Assembly (NCBI GenBank): GCA_964424505.1
Contig: CAYRIQ010000010.1
Location: 1-21,345 of the forward strand
Direction: 5' to 3'
From: CAJBLF01 sp964424505
GTDB taxonomy: Bacteria; Patescibacteriota; Gracilibacteria; Absconditabacterales; Absconditicoccaceae
DNA length: 21,345 nucleotides
This document shows, piece by piece, positions 1 through 8,816 of the stretch. The notes under the pieces are model-generated. The model saw only the letters and a list, made by a program, of their open reading frames with translations. It ran no database searches and had not been told where the DNA came from. The stretch's first letter is position 1; each line of letters begins with the position of its first letter. Position numbers and translations under genes: made by a program.

Positions 1-110
1 AAGACTTGGCATATTAATTATAATTCGTAATAAATGTTCACTTTCCAAACTATAGGGAATTTTTTTGATTTTTTTGCACCTATCTTCTGTGATGAGTGCA
101 AATTTTGGTG

Positions 111-206
111 TTTTTTGACCCCTTCCATGACTATGGGGGTCAATTTTTGCCATTTTTTGACCCCCCTAGGGGCTATAGGGGTCAAATTTTGTTATTTTTT
201 GACCCC
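111..206. repeat. 42-bp tandem repeat with internal dyads
   Basis: TTTTTTGACCCC begins at 111, 153 and 195, an exact 42-bp period. Between copies lie inverted halves GGGGTC at 136-141 and 178-183, so each unit can fold as a TTGACCCC/GGGGTCAA hairpin with a loop of about 13 nt. On the plus strand the hairpins are followed by short T runs, so they may terminate a rightward transcript coming from outside the window. The stop of the Fic gene (192-194) lies at the edge of the third unit. Seen directly; the function is inferred. Confidence 0.75.
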
Positions 207-1289
207 AGGTTTGTTTTTATATAAGATGTCTAGATATTCAGGAATGATGTAAGGTTGATCGGCTTCTTCTTCGATACGGCTCACAATTCATTTAGATTCT
301 AACTGTCTTAGGTAGTTTCTTATAGTATTTCTTGCATATTTTCATTCTTTTTCCAATGATTTAATATTGTTGTAAGGTCTATCAAAAAGCATAGTAATAA
401 ATCCATATGGAATTTTTAATCATGCTTCTTCTACTGATTTTACCGTCAAATGGATCAGATTTGTTATTTTTTGGAGTTTTTCTGTTGTTTTTAATGATTG
501 TTCTTCTACAGCCACCAATATGTAGTGTACCAAGCTATCTCGATCTTGATTTTCTCTGATCCCATGAAGGACTTGATAATATTTAGTTTTGTTGGCATTG
601 ATATATTCACTGAGGTAGACAATTGGTAATTTCAAAAGTCATTTGAGGACAAGATATAAGATCATCAAAATTCTCCCTGTTCTACCATTACCATCTGGAA
701 ATGGGTGGATAGATTCAAATTGGTAATGAATCACTGCCAATTTCACTAATGGATCGATTTTATCATCTGAATTGATATATTTTTCAAGATTTGCTAACAA
801 ATCTCTGATGGTACTTTCTCCTACAGGTGGAGTATAAATAACTTCTCCAGCTCAATTCATCAGAACAGTACCAGGTATCTTTCTAATTCATGCTTTATCA
901 GGTTCGATCATTAATTGGATTGTGATCAAAGTATTTGTGATGATTGCTCAATATTGTTCTACTTGTTCAATTCCCCAAAGTGTCGCTTGTCTATAATGCA
1001 AGACTTCTTTATCTTCTTTTGAAATTTTACCAGAAGAGATGTCCGCTTGAAAAACACTCTCAAGAGTAGTATTGATGTTTTCAATAGCACTACTAGCCAC
1101 TCATTCCTTGACCAAAAAAGATCACAAAACCAAAAGTCCTACATTCTCCGTATTGGTGTTGATGTAGGTATTGAGAGTGGCAATGGCTCTGCTAGCCTTA
1201 GAGAGTTGCCAGTATGTTTCATCAGAAAGTTTTAGGTTTTCTGGTGGTAATAGTGGTAAATCGTTATCAGGATTTTTTGAATCAAACAT
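192..1289 (-). CDS. Fic family protein (predicted AMPylase/adenylyltransferase)
   Basis: 365 aa, read with nine in-frame TGA codons as Gly. The Fic core HPFPDGNGRTGR is complete with its His at about residue 195; this loop binds ATP phosphates and the His is the catalytic base for moving AMP onto a protein hydroxyl. An N-terminal SSAIEN stretch (residues 66-71) matches the inhibitory-helix motif [S/T]xxxE[G/N], so this is a self-inhibited class II Fic with the inhibitory helix in cis, N-terminal to the core. The C-terminal ~100 residues look like a winged helix, as in DNA-binding Fic proteins. No antitoxin gene is adjacent, as expected for in-cis inhibition. The target protein cannot be read from sequence. 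The C-terminus runs into the 42-bp repeat. Start is ATG at 1289, with no Shine-Dalgarno. Confidence 0.9.
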
Positions 1290-1404
1290 GGTTTAAAATT
1301 TTAATATAAATGAAAAAACAATGCTTTTCCACCCAGTCTATTTTTTATAATTAAACGGGCTTGAAAATCCACTCGAATTTTGTACGAGATTCTAGACAAA
1401 ATAC

Positions 1405-1427
1405 AAAAAAAGACTTTTTCAAGTCCC
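1405..1427 (-). terminator. Intrinsic terminator after tRNA-Leu
   Basis: On the minus strand GACTT-GAAA-AAGTC (1425 down to 1412), extendable by two G-U pairs, is followed by seven T (1411-1405). It lies about 40 nt downstream of the tRNA 3' end and separates it from the Fic gene. Confidence 0.65.
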
Positions 1428-1464
1428 TGGTCTTAATATGGATGTTTGTTTGTTGCTGAATTCT

Positions 1465-1548
1465 TACCTAGAGGGGGACTCGAACCCCCACGTCCTTACA
1501 GACACCAGATTTTGAGTCTAGCATGTCTACCAATTCCATCATCCAGGC
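1465..1548 (-). tRNA. tRNA-Leu (anticodon CAA)
   Basis: 84 nt with a class II variable arm. The acceptor GCCTGGA pairs with TCTAGGT (two G-U pairs), the discriminator is A, the D-arm region contains AATTGGTAGAC, the anticodon stem CTAGA/TCTGG holds loop CTCAAAA (anticodon CAA), and the T arm is GGGGG-TTCGAGT-CCCCC. CCA is not encoded. It decodes the UUG leucine codon, which is frequent in these genes. Confidence 0.95.
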
Positions 1549-1688
1549 ATAATAGTTTTTATAGTTAATTCGTGGTGCATATTTACGAAAATATTTATAA
1601 AAATCAATTGATTTTGATGATTGATTATTTACATAGTATGAGATGATAGTTTCTTCATCATTTTTTATACGGTAATTGGATTGAAATC

Positions 1689-2096
1689 ATGGATTTGAAT
1701 AAAGTAATGATTATCTGAAGAGCTACAAACAATTTGCAAGTGAAAACTATTGAAAGTAGCGGGACTTCTGTAGTAAATTTTACTGTTGCGACCAACAGAA
1801 AATTTAAAAACAAAGAATGAAATGTTCTTGAAGATGCAGAATACCACAGATGTGTTGCATATGGTAAGGGCGCAGAAGTGCTGACTAAATATCTAAATAA
1901 AGGAAAGAGAATTTATATTGAAGGAAGGCTTAGAACAAGAAAACGACAGGATAGCGAATGAAAAGATAAATTTTCTACAGAAATTATTGTTGATAATTTT
2001 ATCTTTTTGGATCCAAAAGGACAAGGAGAAGATGATGAACATGTATTAGATACTACTGAACCTGTACTTATTGATGATGAAGAGGTGCCATTCTAA
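1689..2096 (+). CDS. ssb: Single-stranded DNA-binding protein
   Basis: 135 aa with three TGA-Gly codons. One OB fold fills residues 1 to about 105: it opens MDLNKVMIIGRATNN, has VVNFTVATNR in the centre, and YHRCVAYGKGAEVLTKYLNKG followed by IYIEGRLRTR. The tail is acidic and ends DDEEVPF, the conserved tip that recruits DNA repair and replication partners. It coats ssDNA during replication, recombination and repair. Length is slightly short of E. coli SSB because the linker is brief. It lies upstream of lepB with a ~110-nt gap and is probably transcribed alone. The start is chosen by the family N-terminus; there is no ribosome binding site. Confidence 0.96.
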
Positions 2097-2207
2097 ACGA
2101 TATTATATGCTAAATCAATATATACGTCGATACTTCATATATCTATAATAATAAAAAAGTATCAGTATTTTTTGGTCAGTTGTTTTATACACTAGATTTT
2201 TTACATT

Positions 2208-2795
2208 ATGACATTTAAATTAAAATTAAAATATTTTTTGTTTGATATCTTTGATATGGTATCATTTTTGGTGTTTGTATGAGGAATAGTTTTGTTTATT
2301 AGATTTTTTATCGCCAATCCATATACTGTTGTTTGAGCTAGTATGGCACCTACATTTGAAGAAAATGATTTTATCATTGTAGACAAAATAACTCCAAGAT
2401 TTGGACAACTTCATAGAGGCGATGTTATAGTTTTTGTACCTCCTGGCAAGACAATCCCTTATATTAAAAGAATTGTTTGACTGCCTTGAGAGACTATAAA
2501 ACTCAAAAACGATGGTGTTGAAGTATGTACAACAAAGGATGACATAGAACAGTGCAATACACTCTCAGAACAATATTTATCTTGAATCATAAAAACTGAA
2601 GCAAGATGTGGTGTTGATGAATTTAAAATTGATGGTGGTGGCTTTTTTGTGCTAGGAGATAATAGATGATTTTCTACTGATTCTCGTTGTTGTTTCTGAC
2701 TAAATTGTTATGAGTGATCGACATATGAAGTTCCATTCGATCATATTATTGGTAAAGTGTATTTAAGATTTTTCCCTAATTTTCAAATTTTCTAA
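2208..2795 (+). CDS. lepB: Signal peptidase I
   Basis: 195 aa with eight TGA-Gly codons. One N-terminal membrane segment (about 17-36) precedes GASMAPTF with nucleophile Ser45. The general base Lys87 lies in KRIVGLPGE, and the GDNRGFSTDSR box is present. It cleaves signal peptides from exported proteins at the outer membrane face. The C-terminal part is unusually rich in cysteine (VCTT, EQCN, ARCG, SRCCFGLNC), suggesting extracytoplasmic disulfides. It is the first of three tightly spaced plus-strand genes (gaps 27 and 34 nt). Clients in this window include the two lipoproteins' neighbours and the secreted protein at 11359-11919 (inferred). Confidence 0.95.
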
Positions 2796-2822
2796 ATATA
2801 CTTTTATTTTTGGTATATTCTT

Positions 2823-3401
2823 ATGAAGATCTTCTCAAATTTTGATACAAAACTTAGGCAAAAAACATTTGAAGAATATCAAACTACTTATGGTGTAGAC
2901 AATGTTATTTGCTTTTGAAGGAGTAGGTTGTACTATATGTACAAGTTCTTTTTTCCTTTTTTGTTTTTGATTTTGCTGACATGTTTTTGTTGCATATTTT
3001 TTTATAATCGATTGGGTGGTGATTATTTTATTTACATTATCATAGGTATTTTTATCGTGGATAGTGTCTTCATTTTCCCTTTGATAGGAAAATATATCGA
3101 TTATAAAATGGATTTTATCGTTGTAATTCCAAATTCTATCATGCTGTATGAGCAGTGATGAGTCCTTAAAAGAAATGTCTCCACAATAAGTGCACTAAGT
3201 ATAAAAAGCATTTCTATCAAAAAATCATGATGGCTTTATAGTATTTTTGATAACTGAGATATTATTATTTTGACTGAATGAGATACCGAACGTAATTGAG
3301 AGATTAAGTTGCGTTGGGTTCCTAGACCAGAAAAAAGAAGAAATCAGATAGTAAAAGTTGTGGGAATAGACATACAAGCAGATCAAAATCCATCGATCTA
3401 A
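2823..3401 (+). CDS. Membrane protein with PH-like domain (hypothetical)
   Basis: 192 aa with seven TGA-Gly codons. Two hydrophobic segments at about 45-65 and 70-90 are followed by a soluble beta-rich region (about 95-190) with alternating Ser/Ile/Val strands and a DxxxIIILTEG turn, reminiscent of bacterial PH-like (bPH) domains that follow a membrane hairpin. The ending is polar. It lies 27 nt after lepB and 34 nt before the Hsp20-like gene, so the three are probably co-transcribed. The domain call rests on the layout rather than a clear signature; function unknown. Confidence 0.7.
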
Positions 3402-3435
3402 AATATATTTTCATTTATATGTTAACTATTTTCTT

Positions 3436-3789
3436 ATGAAGCCAGAACAAGAAAAACCACGTATTCCGTACGATATCTATGAATCTCCACAAGAAATTGT
3501 GATTTTGTTGCCATTGTGATGAGTCAAAAAGGAAACGCTTAGTTTATCTATAAAAGATTATAGACTTGTGATTTTGTGAGAAAGAATTAAACCAAAACTT
3601 AAAGATCATCTGGTCCCTCTCAAAGAGGAATGCTACCGATGACCGATAAATCAGATGATAGATCTTCCTCCTCAGGTGTATTTTGATAAGATCCATAGTA
3701 AACTTACTGCAGACAATACTTTGCAAATTATTGTGCCTAAAGCATTGATACCAGAAAAAATCAAGCTTGAAGTAGAATATGATAAATAA
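3436..3789 (+). CDS. Hsp20/alpha-crystallin-like small heat-shock protein
   Basis: 117 aa with four TGA-Gly codons. The alpha-crystallin fold is visible: PYDIYESPQEIVILLPLGGVKKETLSLSIKDYRLVI, a REECYRGP-like segment (KEECYRGPINQMIDLPPQV) and the C-terminal LTADNTLQIIVPKA strand. Family members hold unfolding proteins as oligomers. It is short: the N-terminal arm is nearly absent and no clear C-terminal I-x-I anchor follows, so oligomerisation may differ. It could instead be a CS-domain-type protein. Its TAA directly abuts the TAA of the convergent gene. Confidence 0.8.
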
Positions 3790-5235
3790 TTATGATGTCT
3801 TTTTTATATACGTAGATAGATATCCGCTCAATATCCCTCGTGCAATAAAAAATACATAATTGACCATACTATCTTCAAAAACATGTAAGAATATTCACAT
3901 TACTAGGAGAGACACTCGTCAAATACTCAATCATTTTCGTATTATATATATTGTTTCTTTCTTACTATTGTCAGCTGGAAATGCTTTTTGTATTTTTTTT
4001 GCTAGTTGTGTAATTTGAAAAATAAGTATTGTCCGTAAAATAAATCCTATAGTCCCTATATCGAGCATGAGTTGAAGGTAATAATTTTCTGGTAAGATCG
4101 TACCATTGTGATTGACTGCTGGTCATGAAGTTCAGAGTCAATACCCACTTGGTTGTTGGATGACATATTGTATGCTTCCAAATTTTGCTTGAATATGTCC
4201 CAGTGTAGAAGATCATTTGAGTATACTGAGCCCGATTACTCATAGTAGTAATATCGCTCATATTCCTCATGAAAGTTTTTTATGTCTTTGTATTCGCTGC
4301 ATATTTATAATAGTTAACCCAACTATTCAACCTATAAATGCCGTTCTCGAAAGTGTGAGCAGTATAGCAAAAATCCACAATATAATAATGATAATGTTTA
4401 TGGCACTTGTCATAGTAATTGTGCATACTTGTTGTATATGTTTAAATTTTTGTTTACAAAAAAATAATATTGCAGGTAAAAATGCAATCAAAAAATATCC
4501 ATAGTTGTTTGGTCATGAAAAAATTCACTGTCGTCTAGCTGTGCCTTGATATCAGGTCAGATAGTAAATGGGTGGTTTTACTCAGAATTTAAAATCATGT
4601 AATGGTCCATATCCGATATGAAGAAATATATCTGGCCAAATAAATTTTAATCCTTGTCGAAAAAATCAAACGATGAGCGTTGTAATCAGTAAATATTTTA
4701 AAAATTTTAGAAAATTTACAACACGAGATTCCTTTGTATGTCGTAAAAACCCAATAAAGGTAGCGGAGAGGAAAATAAAAAGGTAGAGGAGTCAATACTT
4801 GATCCCTACGAAAATATCGTATATTGATTTGCCTTTGAGCAGAGAGATGCAAGTCCCAAAAATCAAGATGACAATAAACGTAATTCGTGGTCGTTTCCAT
4901 GTGTTGAGATAAGTTTTTATGGTTTTGAAATTATAAATTGCTATTATAACAAAAAAAAGTCCCCAAAACACATCTCTGCTGAGTGCTGGTAATTGTGGAT
5001 ATATTCAGTTGAAGAGTCCGTATCCGATGATGGTTACGAAGAGATGATACATAACCACAAATATCAAAAATGGCTTTATAAACTTCATCATCAATGGTAG
5101 ATGCGAAATAATAAATGACGTATTGTATGCATATAATATATGTGTTAGAGGTGGAAAAACAACGGAAAATAAAAAAACTCTGTTATTGGGTATGCCAAAC
5201 AACAGAGTAATAAGTGATGTGATTATGCGTTCCAA
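3790..5235 (-). CDS. O-antigen ligase/polymerase-like membrane protein
   Basis: 481 aa with many TGA-Gly codons. There are roughly 10-12 hydrophobic helices, a FSGPNNYGYFLIAFLPAI motif and a downstream GYGLGTSGPAVNHNG...PENYYLQLMLDIGTIGF motif, the signature of the Wzy_C/O-antigen ligase family. Such proteins polymerise or ligate lipid-linked glycans on the outer face of the membrane. The start is probably TTG at 5235, overlapping the upstream gene by 13 nt, so translation is likely coupled. With the nearby glycosyltransferase it suggests surface glycan assembly. Whether it is ligase, polymerase or protein glycosylase cannot be told from sequence. Confidence 0.85.
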
Positions 5236-5630
5236 GATGTTTTTGGCAAAAAATCTTCAATAGGTTCTTGATTTTTTACTTTTTTTTCAAATATTTTCCA
5301 CTCATCGTCACTGAAAGCCTCCATCCAGTTTTTCCAAAAAGAATACCATTTCCAATAATCTCCTTTTTCTTTATCTGTGAGAGAATTCTGATCAATATTG
5401 ACCTTAAATTTTGGCAACATTTCCAGGCATTCTTTTTGAATGGCATTGTAATATTTTTGGTTCTCATTGAATGTCTCTTCGGACATTCTAATTCTTCCAT
5501 GTGAATAATCGTGTGCCTCTCTGTAAAGTAGCTTTCCAACAGCTTCTATACGTGAGAACAGTTCAAATTCTTGGAATTCTTTTACTGATGCTTTCCATTT
5601 TTCTAATTTTTTGTTGTTTTCTGTATTCAT
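5223..5630 (-). CDS. Hypothetical cytoplasmic protein
   Basis: 135 aa, highly charged, helical, with no signal peptide or membrane segment. It has an aromatic cluster DYWKWYSFWKNWMEAFSDDEW near residues 88-110. No family recognised. It contains no TGA codon: its three glycines are all GGN. It leads the minus-strand unit with the polymerase-like gene, which overlaps its 3' end, and is preceded by a good promoter at 5662-5689. Confidence 0.75.
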   Translation of the reverse strand: MNTENNKKLEKWKASVKEFQEFELFSRIEAVGKLLYREAHDYSHGRIRMSEETFNENQKYYNAIQKECLEMLPKFKVNIDQNSLTDKEKGDYWKWYSFWKNWMEAFSDDEWKIFEKKVKNQEPIEDFLPKTSWNA

Positions 5631-5661
5631 TTTTTTTATTTTATATGATTATATTTTCATA

Positions 5662-5689
5662 AATATATCTATACGTGCCAAAATGTCAA
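5662..5689 (-). promoter_or_regulatory. Sigma70-type promoter of the 5630 operon
   Basis: On the minus strand TTGACA (5689-5684), a 16-bp spacer and TATATT (5667-5662). The expected transcript start lies near 5655, about 25 nt ahead of the ATG at 5630. Confidence 0.65.
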
Positions 5690-5703
5690 GTAAATATAAT
5701 TGA

Positions 5704-5739
5704 AAATATATTCATTATATATATACAATGAATATATTT
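5704..5739. repeat. Perfect 13-bp inverted repeat ahead of glycosyltransferase gene
   Basis: AAATATATTCATT (5704-5716) and its exact reverse complement (5727-5739) flank a 10-nt AT loop. It lies just after a TATAAT (5695-5700) and 17 nt before the ATG at 5757, so it could be an operator or a leader hairpin hindering translation. AT-only composition weakens the case. Confidence 0.6.
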
Positions 5740-5756
5740 ATGAACTTATAAAATCT

Positions 5757-6659
5757 ATGAAACTTAGTGTTGTCATCCCGACAAGGGGAGATCAAAATAT
5801 GAAAAATAGTATTGAGTGTTTACAAAGACAGACATTCAAAGATTTTGAAGTTATTTTTGTCGTAGATAAACAATTAGATACATGATGTATGATGCATGAT
5901 ACATGAAATATTCATTATATCACGAATTTGACACACACTATCCCATATAATAACGCTAGTGCATTAAGAAATATTGGTATCAAACAGGCAAAAGGAGAAT
6001 ATATTCAACTGATGGATGACGACGAATGGTTCGCGGATGATTATTTGGAAAAATCTTTGGCATTGCGAAATCATTATCACGAAAAACTTGATAAAGACTT
6101 TGTTTTGACGCCAACCTTGATGTATAGAAAAACCTGAAAAATTCAGAATCAGTGATTTTCTTATTTTAATTATCGGCTTTCTAGACCAATTCCTCAGGTA
6201 GTATGAAATAAAGAGTGGGAGTATATTCAGATGTATTCTGGCAATTCTTTATTCGCTCCTGCATATATTTTCAAGACGCATCTTTTTGATGAAACATTAG
6301 ATTTCGTCTATGAAGATTTAGATTTCTCTTATGCAATTCATTGCGCTGGATATCCTATTATTGTCCTTCGTGACCTGAAAATCTATCATATGGAAAGAGA
6401 TAAAACTAAACTTGATGAAGCACGAGTTGGAAATGAACATACAGCCTATAGAAAAGCAAAACATAGAAATTTGTTTGTTAAAAAATATGGAAATACATCT
6501 GATTTATTTAAATTTTATATGCTTGGATTTCGAGGCCAGCCTTTGCGATTGATGTGTAAAGTGCTTATCTACGCCAAAAAAAAACAAACGTGAAAATTAT
6601 TACAAGCAATTTTGCAAGGTACGATTGATTGAATTTTACATAAAAAAAAGGATAGGTAA
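5757..6659 (+). CDS. Family 2 glycosyltransferase
   Basis: 300 aa with several TGA-Gly codons. The GT-A fold begins MKLSVVIPTRG, followed by SIECLQRQTFKDFEVIFVVD. The metal/nucleotide-sugar site is the Asp run at 87-89 in QLMDDDEW. An acceptor-side acidic motif FVYEDLDFSYAI follows at about 185. There are no clear membrane helices, so it probably works at the inner face of the membrane on a lipid-linked acceptor. It is divergent from the polymerase-like gene. The upstream in-frame extension to a TTG near 5700 is rejected because the family N-terminus starts at MKLSVVIP. The stop lies inside a palindromic terminator. Confidence 0.9.
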
Positions 6660-6670
6660 TTACCTATCCT
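6642..6670 (-). terminator. Perfect 22-bp palindromic terminator
   Basis: 6649-6670 is a perfect self-complementary sequence (half AGGATAGGTAA). Read leftward it is followed by eight T (6649-6642), an ideal intrinsic terminator for the minus-strand gene ending at 6678. Its left half includes the stop codon of the plus-strand glycosyltransferase. Confidence 0.85.
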
Positions 6671-6677
6671 AAGTTAT

Positions 6678-7433
6678 TTAGTGTAATGCTGTTTTTTTTA
6701 TGTTGATCAGCTCAGCTATGTGTGATGATCTTTCGTAGTCTTCATTAGTATCTGATATCTTTAGCTCTGTTTCGAGTTCTGGGATTGTTAAATCTTTGAG
6801 CTTTTGCTGTGATTTTAGCCTTTGAATTAATCGGGTAATAAATGTACAAATATCTCTGTCTTCAGCATAATTTATTATTTCTCCATCATTGCTATCTTCT
6901 ATAGATAGTGGTGAAAAAATATTTTCATAAGTTTTGAGTGTCGCTAAAGACAAAATTTTGAGTTTTTCTATTATTAATTGTTTGAGTTTTTTTTTATCAT
7001 TTAGAGAAGATTCTGTCTCCTCTTCTGATTCAATAAGCATATTATTTGCTACAAAAACATCAATCAATCCTTCCAAATCCATCCTTGGATATATCTGTTC
7101 TTGATACTTAAGTGGTGTATATATTTCTATTTCTATATTGTATGGACCAACAATACTGCCATTTTTGAGATCTTCGATTTCTTTTTTATTTAGTTTTATA
7201 TTACAAAAGTAATGGGTAACATTGAAGTCTATTTCATAGTCTTCTTTGCCTATACCAATTTTTTTGATTGGTAGTAAGTGTTTATCGTTTTTTACCTCTA
7301 AAACGCTGAAGCTAGTATCGATAAATATTTTATTGTCTACTACGATTATAGCGTCAGCATGTAAAAATCCAGATTGTCCTACTTGCATTTGAGACATTAA
7401 TGGACTGATCAAAATCCTTCCTGTTGTTTTCAT
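6678..7433 (-). CDS. Hypothetical protein with C-terminal UVR-like helical motif
   Basis: 251 aa, soluble. The N-terminal half is beta-rich (FLHADAIIVVDNKIFID), with a charged helical centre (EEETESSLNDKKKLKQ). The last 35 residues, LPELETELKISDTNEDYERSSHI-like, resemble the UVR helical hairpin that links UvrB and UvrC and occurs in Clp and McsA proteins, but this is only a pattern match. It contains no TGA codon although it has about ten glycines, unlike its neighbours, which may mean recent acquisition. It has its own promoter at 7474-7502 and terminator at 6642-6670, so it is monocistronic. Function unknown. Confidence 0.75.
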   Translation of the reverse strand: MKTTGRILISPLMSQMQVGQSGFLHADAIIVVDNKIFIDTSFSVLEVKNDKHLLPIKKIGIGKEDYEIDFNVTHYFCNIKLNKKEIEDLKNGSIVGPYNIEIEIYTPLKYQEQIYPRMDLEGLIDVFVANNMLIESEEETESSLNDKKKLKQLIIEKLKILSLATLKTYENIFSPLSIEDSNDGEIINYAEDRDICTFITRLIQRLKSQQKLKDLTIPELETELKISDTNEDYERSSHIAELINIKKTALH

Positions 7434-7473
7434 ATGTTTATGTTTTAATTTGTGTATATTTTATGTTTTGAAT

Positions 7474-7502
7474 ATTATTATTGATTATATAGCTTTTGTC
7501 AA
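7474..7502 (-). promoter_or_regulatory. Promoter with consensus -35
   Basis: On the minus strand TTGACA (7502-7497), a 17-bp spacer and AATAAT (7479-7474), starting directly after the truB stop and ~35 nt upstream of the ATG at 7433. It allows this gene to be expressed independently of truB. Confidence 0.55.
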
Positions 7503-7520
7503 TAGCTCTTTGCATAAATT

Positions 7521-8258
7521 CTAGCTCAAAAGTGTGAGTACACTAAATTTTATGATTTCTTTTTTGTCTTTATATACGTTATGTAATTCTTCCCAGTCAG
7601 AAAGTTTATCTATATCATAGTCACCAATACTAGTCCTTCTCAGCTGGATCAACGTTCCTCCGATACCAAATTGGTGCCCAAGTCGATAAGCGACAGATCT
7701 AATATAGGTGCCAGATCCTACATCAAGTCTGAGTTGCAAAATAGGAAAAGTATATTGCAAAATTTCATATTTCTGAATCTTCATCACTTTATTTTCTTCT
7801 CTAATTTTGCCTGATCTCGCATCATCGTATGACTTTTTTCACGCAATTTTTTTTGCGCTAAAAGCAGGGAGTGGTAGTTCATACTCTGGGATAAGCATAT
7901 CTAATTTTTTCTGAATTTCACCCAAAGTTGGTGCTTCTATACTACCTGTTTCCATTTCTACTCATTGTATGGTCCCATCTTTAATTCGTAATTCAAAAGT
8001 ATAAATTTTTTCTCGATATTCCATATCTCGCGTGTCCGTGAGTTTAGAAAAATCAATAGTAGCAATATAGGATTTATCCAGTCAGATAAGTTCTGTTAGT
8101 TTTTTAGTATCTTTATCCAATGCGAGAATCATAAGTCATGTAGCCATAGGATCGAGCGTCCCACTATGTCATATTTTTTGTTTGGGAAAATGACGTCTAA
8201 AAATACGAATCACATCAAAACTTGTTATTCGTGCTGGTTTATCGACGGCGAGAAACAT
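7521..8258 (-). CDS. truB: tRNA pseudouridine(55) synthase
   Basis: 245 aa with five TGA-Gly codons. It opens MFLAVDKPARITSFDVIR and carries the catalytic loop GHSGTLDPMATG with nucleophile Asp36; both outer glycines of this loop are TGA. DKSYIATI, the AFSAKK motif and the GSGTYIRSVAYRLG motif follow in family order. It isomerises U55 in the T loop of tRNAs. No C-terminal PUA domain is evident, giving a short version. The start at 8258 is preferred over an in-frame upstream ATG (8381) because the VDKPxxxTS motif lies near the N-terminus in the family. It is the only gene here ending in TAG. Confidence 0.96.
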
Positions 8259-8408
8259 AATGTAATGTAAAATGTAAAATTTAAATTTATTTGTAATAAA
8301 AAAAAACATGTATGCAATTGCTTTGTAATATAAGGAAAAAAATGTCATTGTCTTCATGATGACAGCGCCTCGAATTTTCAAGCCCCTGAAGTAAAAAAAT
8401 AGTTGATT

Positions 8409-8459
8409 TTTTGTATAAAACCACTACTATCCAAAGTATCTTTTAGATTTTATACAAAA
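8409..8459. repeat. 12-bp inverted repeat flanking a putative promoter
   Basis: TTTTGTATAAAA (8409-8420) and its exact reverse complement TTTTATACAAAA (8448-8459) are separated by 27 bp and end just before the ATG at 8462. A plausible plus-strand promoter, TTGATT (8404-8409) - 16 bp - TACTAT, spans the left arm. The arms could be a repressor operator pair or a 5' UTR hairpin sequestering the start. Seen directly; role inferred. Confidence 0.55.
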
Positions 8460-8461
8460 TT

Positions 8462-8773
8462 ATGAAAAAGCTCTATATTTTAGGGATGACTCTAGTAATT
8501 GCTAGTTTCGCCTGATGTACATTACAATCTCCTGAGATACCTCCATTGATATCTACAGGCGATCTTCAAACCACCACATGAGCAACCACATGAACACAAG
8601 ATATATCACCATCGGTATTGACATGAACCAGCGAGCAAACGGGTCTATCAGCACAAGTAAAAACACTTATAGAAGAAAGGCAAGCACAACCAAAAGATGA
8701 AACTAAACTTACAGAAGAAGATATTGGACTTATGGAACAGATTATCCAAAAAGTACAAAATCTCGGCAAATAA
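8462..8773 (+). CDS. Small lipoprotein
   Basis: 103 aa. A type II signal peptide MKKLYILGMTLVIASFAGC gives lipobox FAGC with the lipidated Cys at 19; the lipobox Gly is TGA. The mature part is a Thr/Ser/Gly-rich linker (about 20-60) followed by a charged helix with DETKLTEEDIGLMEQIIQKVQNL, a probable coiled coil. It should be anchored on the outer membrane face and tethered by the flexible linker. First gene of a plus-strand run to the terminator at 10531. No family recognised. Confidence 0.8.
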
Positions 8774-8816
8774 TATTGAAGATACATACTTCGTTTTATC
8801 ATGTAGTGATGTTGAT

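Noticed and set aside
111..206. CRISPR array
   Set aside because: Units differ internally, contain dyads in the supposed spacers, and number only three; no cas genes nearby.
4217..4504. Plus-strand open frame opposite the polymerase-like gene
   Set aside because: Antisense shadow of a well-supported gene; no family features.
8169..8381. Upstream in-frame start for truB at 8381
   Set aside because: It adds about 41 residues before the VDKPxxxTS motif, which lies at the N-terminus in the family.
1355..8384. Shared word ATTTTCAAGCCC near 1355 (minus) and 8375 (plus)
   Set aside because: Only 12 bp, in unrelated contexts; chance is possible.
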